This document shows positions 7,668 to 11,871 of a stretch of DNA of 11,871 nt, piece by piece (the first letter of the stretch is position 1; the number at the start of each line of letters is the position of its first letter). The stretch is from NCBI GenBank assembly GCA_964431685.1, contig CAYSLA010000104.1, positions 1-11,871 on the forward strand, read 5' to 3'. A program made the translations under genes and the position numbers. The notes below the pieces were generated by a model. The model saw only the letters and a program-made list of their open reading frames with translations, was not told where the DNA came from and made no database searches. The stretch comes from CAYSLA01 sp964431685 (lineage in GTDB: Bacteria; Armatimonadota; UBA5829).

Positions 7668-7691
7668 ACGTTTGTCCCGAAGCGCAAACGT
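7668..7691. repeat. 7-base inverted repeat after trmFO
   Basis: ACGTTTG (7668-7674) and CAAACGT (7685-7691) are perfect reverse complements around a 10-base loop. They lie 29 bases after the trmFO stop, directly before the terminator hairpin. No T-run follows, so it probably adds a 3' RNA structure rather than terminating by itself. Confidence 0.4.
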
Positions 7692-7697
7692 GCTATT

Positions 7698-7726
7698 CTT
7701 CGGCGCGTGCGCCCACGAAGTTTTTT
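7698..7726 (+). terminator. Intrinsic terminator of the exporter-trmFO unit
   Basis: CTTC (7698-7701) pairs with GAAG (7717-7720), and GGCG (7702-7705) pairs with CGCC (7710-7713) around a CGTG loop, with a 3-base bulge at 7714-7716. TTTTTT (7721-7726) follows at once. This is a standard Rho-independent layout. Confidence 0.75.
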
Positions 7727-7757
7727 CTCGCCACCAGTAGTCGCGGGGCATTTTGCA

Positions 7758-7766
7758 TGTTATACT
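7758..7766 (+). promoter_or_regulatory. Extended -10 promoter for the SUMF1-domain gene
   Basis: TGT followed directly by TATACT (7761-7766) is a good extended -10 (TGnTATAAT). No clear -35 is present at the expected distance (tagtcg at 7738-7743), as is common with extended -10 promoters. The predicted start is about 7773. Confidence 0.6.
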
Positions 7767-7771
7767 GTATT

Positions 7772-7788
7772 AGCAATCAATGATTGCT
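7772..7788. promoter_or_regulatory. Perfect 17-base palindrome at the transcription start, likely operator
   Basis: AGCAATCA-A-TGATTGCT has two perfect 8-base arms around a single base. It begins 5 bases after the -10, over the predicted start point. A one-base centre is ill suited to an RNA hairpin and typical of a site for a dimeric DNA-binding protein, so a repressor operator is the natural reading. The regulator is unknown. Confidence 0.6.
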
Positions 7789-7812
7789 GTGACGTGAGTA
7801 GAGGTGGAGGAG

Positions 7813-8880
7813 ATGAAGACTGTAGCTTTCCTGATTCTGCTGATCTGTGTTTGCGCCTCCGGAGGGGCCGTGTGGGCGGTCAACGCAGTGCGCATATCCG
7901 ACCTGGCCAATACCCCGCTGCCTCCTAATCCTATCAGGGTTTGGGGCACTGTGACGAGCACGTCACCCGTCAGGATAGGCGATGGGGTGAACGAGATTGC
8001 AGTCGTCGGTCTGACCGCCGCGGCAGACGACTTCGTTGTCGTGACAGGCAGTTGGGATGGCGAAGCGCTCATCGTTAGCGAGTCTCCTGAGCTTTACGCC
8101 GGTCCGGCTCGTGTTCAGATGATCCGGATCGCTGCTGGTTCCTTCGACATGGGCAATAACGGGGGCGAAGGCATATCAATTCCAGATGAACTGCCTCAGC
8201 ATTCTGTGTATCTGCCCGACTACTGGATAGGCAAGTATGAGGTCACGCGAGGGGAGTATCGTCGATTTATCGAAGCCGGTGGTTACTCCAATCCTTCCTG
8301 GTGGTCGACCGCGGGTTGGGCCTGGAAAGCAGATCGTATCGCTCCGCGATACTGGGCAGCCAGTCAGAACTGGGGAGGATCCGCATTCGTTCAAACCGAA
8401 AAACACCCGGTGGTCGGCGTGAGCTACTACGAGGCGGAAGCTTTCTGCATATGGGCTGGCGGTCATCTGCCGACCGAGGCCCAATGGGAGAAGGCCGCAC
8501 GATGGACAGGCAGCCAACCCAATACCTATCCCTGGGGGAACACCTGGGATCCGGAGAAATGCAACAACTATTCCGATCATAACCCCGCTGGCGGCGGCTA
8601 TCAGCGTCGTCAGACGGCTCCCGTGGGCAGCTATCCGTCGGGTTCGAGTCCCTACGGATGCCAGGACATGACCGGAAATGTCTGGGAATGGTGCCAGGAC
8701 TGGTACAAGTCCTATCCTGGCAGCCAGAATCCGTTTGACTACGCCAACAGCCTTCGCGTGCTGCGGGGTGGCGGTTGGGGCGATACGGACCTCGTGTTCT
8801 ATGGACGGTGCGCCTATCGCAATGACGCTCGTTCCCCCAACACCGACAGCTACTACTACGGATTCCGAATGGCGCGCTAG
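7813..8880 (+). CDS. Secreted SUMF1/FGE-fold protein with N-terminal OB-like domain
   Basis: 355 residues. Residues 1-23 form a signal peptide (hydrophobic FLILLICVC, small-residue AVWA end); no convincing lipobox is present. Residues 26-95 (VRISDL, IRVWGTVTS, RIGDGVNEIAVVG, DFVVVTGSWDGEALIV) look like a small OB-type beta barrel. Residues about 100-355 are a SUMF1/formylglycine-generating-enzyme fold: MIRIAAGSFDMG, KYEVTRGEYRRFI, HPVVGVSYYEAEAFCIW, GHLPTEAQWEKAAR, MTGNVWEWCQDWY, RVLRGGGWG and YYYGFRMAR. True formylglycine enzymes need a cysteine pair spaced as Cys-x4-Cys near the end; here the segment is GRCAYRNDARSPNT with only Cys333 and Asn or Asp where the second would be. It is therefore probably not a sulfatase activator but a binding or other SUMF1-like protein. 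GAGGTGGAGG directly upstream supports the ATG at 7813 over an in-frame GTG at 7804. Confidence 0.88.
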   Translation: MKTVAFLILLICVCASGGAVWAVNAVRISDLANTPLPPNPIRVWGTVTSTSPVRIGDGVNEIAVVGLTAAADDFVVVTGSWDGEALIVSESPELYAGPARVQMIRIAAGSFDMGNNGGEGISIPDELPQHSVYLPDYWIGKYEVTRGEYRRFIEAGGYSNPSWWSTAGWAWKADRIAPRYWAASQNWGGSAFVQTEKHPVVGVSYYEAEAFCIWAGGHLPTEAQWEKAARWTGSQPNTYPWGNTWDPEKCNNYSDHNPAGGGYQRRQTAPVGSYPSGSSPYGCQDMTGNVWEWCQDWYKSYPGSQNPFDYANSLRVLRGGGWGDTDLVFYGRCAYRNDARSPNTDSYYYGFRMAR

Positions 8881-8981
8881 CCCATGTGTGTGTGTTGCCA
8901 CAGACAGGACTGCCACCTCGGGTGTGTGGTGGCCGCACGTGGCCTCGTCTCCATTCGGCCAGAGGAAAGAGTATCGGTAAT
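8881..8981. other. Intergenic stretch after the SUMF1-domain gene
   Basis: About 100 bases with a (TG)5 run at 8885-8894 and a 6-base hairpin GCCACC/GGTGGC (8912-8917 with 8928-8933). There is no T-run, so termination is doubtful. No convincing promoter is visible for the genes that follow, which may depend on read-through or on a non-canonical promoter. Confidence 0.4.
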
Positions 8982-9053
8982 ATGTTGACTGCAAAGACCA
9001 TCAAGAATCACGCCAAAGCGCTTGGAGCGGATGCGGCTGGTGTCCAAAGCTGA
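8982..9053 (+). pseudogene. 23-codon remnant resembling the N-terminus of a QueG-like Fe-S reductase
   Basis: The short ORF encodes a peptide beginning MLTAKTIKNHAKALGADAAG and ending GVQS, then TGA. The pattern (helix with basic residues, then 'A..LGAD..GV') is how epoxyqueuosine-reductase (QueG)-like double-4Fe-4S proteins begin. The rest of such a protein, over 200 residues, is absent; the next gene's ATG comes 6 bases after the stop. The likeliest reading is a deletion that left the start of an older gene. A leader peptide that couples translation to the downstream gene is an alternative. A purine-rich AGAGGAAAG (8961-8969) lies upstream, a little far for an ideal ribosome site. The similarity is by eye over a short stretch, so it is tentative. 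Confidence 0.45.
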
Positions 9054-9059
9054 CTGAGT

Positions 9060-10085
9060 ATGACATTTGCTGTTGGCTATCAACAAAACGACGATGCCCA
9101 GGAGTCGTTTCCAGACCTGGTTCGGGACCACTTTGACTGCGTGTCCGAGGTGTATTTCCCGTGGGCGGACATGCCGTCCGGCCGTGCGGCGCTGACGTCG
9201 CGCCGCGGCTACGTTGACTGGTCGGGACAGGCCAGGCTCGAGGACGAACTTGCGGAACTCCGGCAGATGGGTGTCAAGCTCGACCTTCTGTTCAACGCAA
9301 ACTGCTACGGAGGACGTGCGGTAAGCCAGCATCTTCAGAACCGCGTGATCAGCGTGGTGGAACACATTCTCGACACCCTCGGAGGTCTGGAGGCCGTGAC
9401 GACCACATCTCCGACCGTCGCCCACGTGATGAAGAAGAGCTTTCCTGAGATCGAGGTTCGGGCCTCGGTCAACATGAGAATCGGCACGGTGCAGGGCATG
9501 AGTTATGTCGCCGATCTGTTCGATGGCTACTACGTCCAGCGTGATTACAACCGCGACCTCTCGCACATCGCCGAGCTGAAAGAATGGGCGGATGAGAACG
9601 GCAAACGGCTCTACATGCTTGCCAACAGCGGGTGCCTGAGATTCTGTTCCGGACAGACCTTTCACGACAATCTGGTCGCCCACGAGGATGAGGTCGACGA
9701 GACAGTGAACATTCCCGGCTGGACGCCTCACGTGTGCTGGGCGTATCTGCGCGAGCCCGACAACTGGCCTGTCATACTGCAGTCAACGTGGATCAGACCG
9801 GAAGACCTGCACCACTACGATGGGCTCTTCGACACTGTCAAACTCGCCACACGCATGAGTTCCCGGCCAAGACTAATTATCCAGTCATACGCCAACCGTC
9901 GTTTCCGGGGCAACCTGCTTGATCTCTTTGAGCCGGGATTCTCCCCGGCGCTGGCCCCGTCTCTGATCGACAATGACAAGTTTCCTCTTGACTGGTTTGG
10001 TCGCACCTCAACCTGCGACCGGAAGTGCCATCGCTGCACATACTGCCGCGATGTCCTCGAACAGGTGATAACAAGGATAGACTGA
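9060..10085 (+). CDS. U32-peptidase-like cysteine-rich (probable Fe-S) protein
   Basis: 341 residues, cytoplasmic by sequence, with no signal peptide or membrane segment. It resembles the U32 superfamily, TIM-barrel proteins long labelled peptidases, several of which (UbiU/UbiV, RlhA, TrhP) instead bind Fe-S clusters and act in hydroxylation. Supporting segments are EVYFPWADMPSGR near 30, LLFNANCYGG near 77 with Cys82, VRASVNMRIGTVQG near 133, and the U32-like NSGCLRFCSGQTFHDN with Cys192 and Cys196. HVCWAY gives Cys226. The C-terminus has a further cluster, Cys319-x3-Cys323-x2-Cys326-x2-Cys329, that could hold a second cluster or zinc. The ATG at 9060 fits the family opening but has no clear ribosome site (only CTGAGT beside it), so it may be coupled to the small ORF 6 bases upstream. 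Its substrate is unknown; it need not be a protease. Confidence 0.75.
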   Translation: MTFAVGYQQNDDAQESFPDLVRDHFDCVSEVYFPWADMPSGRAALTSRRGYVDWSGQARLEDELAELRQMGVKLDLLFNANCYGGRAVSQHLQNRVISVVEHILDTLGGLEAVTTTSPTVAHVMKKSFPEIEVRASVNMRIGTVQGMSYVADLFDGYYVQRDYNRDLSHIAELKEWADENGKRLYMLANSGCLRFCSGQTFHDNLVAHEDEVDETVNIPGWTPHVCWAYLREPDNWPVILQSTWIRPEDLHHYDGLFDTVKLATRMSSRPRLIIQSYANRRFRGNLLDLFEPGFSPALAPSLIDNDKFPLDWFGRTSTCDRKCHRCTYCRDVLEQVITRID

Positions 10086-10118
10086 CTGGCTGCACGCGAA
10101 CGCCGTCCGCTGCGTTTC

Positions 10119-11843
10119 TCACGTGCCGGTGATGCGCCGGAAGAGCGGCAAGACACTTGCTACGGGCTCCACCCCGACCACCGAGTTGCCGACCCATCGG
10201 TACGTGTATGTTCCACCGGCGATCGTGACGGTCTGCCTGAATGTGATTACCGGATATGCGATCGACAGTACCTCGCCCGCAGAAGCGTCGGGAAACTTTA
10301 CATAGTCACCGCTCCAGACCGCCGAGACTTCCTCATTGCCGCGAAACGCCTTCACATCCGAACGCTCCGCCCATGACGGAGGACGGAGGTAGAAATCCGC
10401 CGGTGCCTTGACGACCGCCGTCAGTCGGCCCTTATCCGGAGTATGTGCTTTTACCGTCGCATCGTCGGAGTCTCGATCAAATGCCAGGTTCACGAACACG
10501 CCTTTGTCTGATCGCCTGACGACATTGCTCCAGGCTATATGCAGCGCCCGCATGGCTTCCGGGGGACAGCAGCCCATCATGTTTATGCTTGTTTTGTCGT
10601 AGACCAGGCTGTTGGGAGTCAGCCGCGCGATGAAGCCCCCCTCGAACTCGGTTGCTTGTTCGAGACCATCAATTGCCCCATTGGGGTCGGCTTTGTGGAG
10701 TTCGGTATAGAATGCCCGGTACTCGGGCGTGACGAAGAACTGGGACTCTCTGACGTAGTTGCGCACGAATCGTTCGAGGTCATCCCAGCAGCCCGTATAT
10801 CCCGACATTGCCAGCCACAGAGCCGTCTCCGCCATATCACCGACAATGCAGGTCTCTGATCTGCCGGCATACTCGGGGCTGTCCCCGCCATTCGGAGGAG
10901 GACCTTCGGAGCACCATCCCCACTCAGTGCCGTGGGACATAAGGAAGTCGTACACGCGGCGTCCCCATTCGATGAACCGGGTGTTCTTTGTCTCCGTGCC
11001 AAGATGCACTATGCCCGAGACTGCACGCATATGAAGATGGCTGTTGTAGCCGCCAAAGGAGCCGTCATCCCTGATGCCGTTGTCCCGCAGGTTGGTCTGA
11101 AGCCTTGCGAGCGTGCCCTCGGCGAACGCGGACGCAAAGTCCAGCGCATCCGCGTCCGCCGTTACGTCATAATACTCCATGAGTGGCTCCACTATGCAGG
11201 GATACGAGTCTTTGCAGCCGGTCATGGTCCACGCTCCTTCTTTCCAACCGCCCAGCCCACCTGCATAGAACGCTCGTCCTGTGTCCCAGTCCGCCATCTT
11301 CTTCAGGCCGCCAACGAGCCTCTTCGCTATATCGAGTTCCCGCTTCTCTCCTGTGAACCTGTAGCTTTCCACCAGATAAGATATTGTGTTGGCCATAGTC
11401 CAATTGAGAGCTACTGGTTCCGGATCGGTTGTGTTGCAGTCCCTGCAATAGGACATTCCGTTCTCACGCACGTATCCCAGGACTCTGCGCCTGATGGTTG
11501 CTTCTATGTCAGCGCCGTCTGTAGTTCCGCTCATCTCCCGCATGAAGTTGAAGGCCCGCAGCATTCGTACTTCAGTGTCACCGAACGCGGTGTTGTCATC
11601 CTCGTCTTTGACTGCGAGAGGGTAGGCGGAAGGGTTTATGTTGAAACGGCACGCGCAGTCCCTGTTGGCGAGAGGATTTCTCGTCAGGTAGTTCATTGCT
11701 GCTTTGGCGATCTCAGTAAGACTTATGTCACTGCGAGAAAAGCTCCTTAACAGACCAGCAGCCTGTTCGCTTGTGATTGTCTCCAGATCACTTATCTCGC
11801 CGTGATAGCCTCTCACTGACGCTGGCGACGCGACGTTATCCAT
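10119..11843 (-). CDS. GH127-like (beta-L-arabinofuranosidase type, DUF1680-related) glycoside hydrolase
   Basis: 574 residues with no signal peptide, so probably cytoplasmic. The middle is an (alpha/alpha)-barrel type sequence (ALNWTMANTISYLVESYRFTGEKREL, GGWKEGAWTMTGCKDSYPCIVEPLMEYYDVT), and the end is beta-rich (ADFYLRPPSWAE, GDYVKFPDASAGEVLSIAYP). GH127 enzymes use a zinc-bound cysteine as nucleophile; in the studied enzyme the ligands are Glu338, Cys340, Cys417 and Cys418. Here SETCIVGDM gives Glu330-Thr-Cys332 and MMGCCPPEAMRAL gives Cys425-Cys426, the same arrangement. Glu313, 17 residues before Glu330, is a possible acid/base. Extra pairs Cys63-x-Cys65 and Cys133-x2-Cys136 are unexplained. 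The substrate may be an L-arabinofuranoside or a related sugar; this is inference. AGGAGGT lies 9 bases upstream of the ATG. It converges on the U32-like gene with 33 bases between stops. Confidence 0.8.
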   Translation of the reverse strand: MDNVASPASVRGYHGEISDLETITSEQAAGLLRSFSRSDISLTEIAKAAMNYLTRNPLANRDCACRFNINPSAYPLAVKDEDDNTAFGDTEVRMLRAFNFMREMSGTTDGADIEATIRRRVLGYVRENGMSYCRDCNTTDPEPVALNWTMANTISYLVESYRFTGEKRELDIAKRLVGGLKKMADWDTGRAFYAGGLGGWKEGAWTMTGCKDSYPCIVEPLMEYYDVTADADALDFASAFAEGTLARLQTNLRDNGIRDDGSFGGYNSHLHMRAVSGIVHLGTETKNTRFIEWGRRVYDFLMSHGTEWGWCSEGPPPNGGDSPEYAGRSETCIVGDMAETALWLAMSGYTGCWDDLERFVRNYVRESQFFVTPEYRAFYTELHKADPNGAIDGLEQATEFEGGFIARLTPNSLVYDKTSINMMGCCPPEAMRALHIAWSNVVRRSDKGVFVNLAFDRDSDDATVKAHTPDKGRLTAVVKAPADFYLRPPSWAERSDVKAFRGNEEVSAVWSGDYVKFPDASAGEVLSIAYPVITFRQTVTIAGGTYTYRWVGNSVVGVEPVASVLPLFRRITGT

Positions 11844-11852
11844 TGTTTACTG

Positions 11853-11859
11853 ACCTCCT
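11853..11859 (-). promoter_or_regulatory. Consensus Shine-Dalgarno for the GH127-like gene
   Basis: Minus-strand AGGAGGT, a full match to the anti-Shine-Dalgarno core, with 9 bases to the ATG at 11843. It fixes the start, although the promoter lies beyond the window edge. Confidence 0.85.
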
Positions 11860-11871
11860 GTTAACCCGGTT

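Noticed and set aside
6785..7687. 300-codon minus-strand open frame opposite trmFO
   Set aside because: Shadow of trmFO; composition is low in any family motif and it has no ribosome site of note.
8912..8933. GCCACC/GGTGGC hairpin as terminator of the SUMF1-domain gene
   Set aside because: The loop is 10 bases and no T-run follows; kept only as a note in the intergenic entry.
8176..9731. Two long minus-strand open frames (8176-8994 and 8877-9731)
   Set aside because: They lie opposite the SUMF1-domain and U32-like genes, whose motifs are clear; these frames show no domain.
10932..11750. 272-codon plus-strand open frame
   Set aside because: Antisense to the GH127-like gene with its zinc-thiolate motif and consensus ribosome site.
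1..11871. CRISPR array, insertion sequence, tRNA or rRNA
   Set aside because: No regularly spaced repeats, transposase-like protein, terminal inverted repeats or cloverleaf were seen on either strand.

Overview
This is a bacterial chromosomal window, probably from a metagenome scaffold, because it contains one run of exactly 100 N (1621-1720), the usual placeholder for a gap of unknown length. Base composition is moderately GC-rich by eye, most starts have Shine-Dalgarno sites (purine-rich ribosome sites), and sigma-70-like promoters can be found. The protein mix suggests an uncultured free-living bacterium of an Armatimonadota-like type: folate-dependent TrmFO, a secreted SUMF1-fold protein behind an OB-like beta domain, a streptopain-like C10 protease with a 'GWN...YWVRAY' tail domain, a GH127-like sugar hydrolase and a U32-like Fe-S protein. 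That placement is an inference from protein style, not a phylogeny.

Layout. Minus strand 23-1620 holds a C10 cysteine protease whose 5' end is lost in the N gap. On the other side of the gap (1721-2457, minus) is an OmpR/PhoB-type response regulator lacking only its last residues. A divergent promoter region (2458-2712) separates it from a plus-strand aldo/keto reductase (2713-3720). That gene converges, across a long inverted repeat, on a minus-strand Yip1-like membrane/TPR protein (3829-5361) that looks leaderless. A second divergent region (5362-5589) leads to a plus-strand pair: a GDT1/UPF0016-type cation exporter and trmFO, with one base between stop and start, closed by a good intrinsic terminator (7698-7726). 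Next comes a secreted SUMF1-domain protein (7813-8880) whose extended -10 promoter is followed immediately by a perfect 17-bp palindrome. Then a 23-codon ORF resembling the first residues of a QueG-like (epoxyqueuosine reductase) protein lies just ahead of a U32-like cysteine-rich protein (9060-10085). Finally a minus-strand GH127-like enzyme (10119-11843) converges on it and starts just inside the right edge behind a consensus AGGAGGT site.

The genes do not form one obvious pathway: the window is mostly single-gene or two-gene transcription units. No CRISPR array, insertion sequence, tRNA or rRNA was seen. The points most worth a second look are the QueG-like remnant before the U32-like gene, the two palindromes sitting on predicted transcription starts, the SUMF1 protein without formylglycine-enzyme cysteines, and the GH127-like protein with extra cysteine pairs. 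I did not find evidence for a wholly new multi-gene system.
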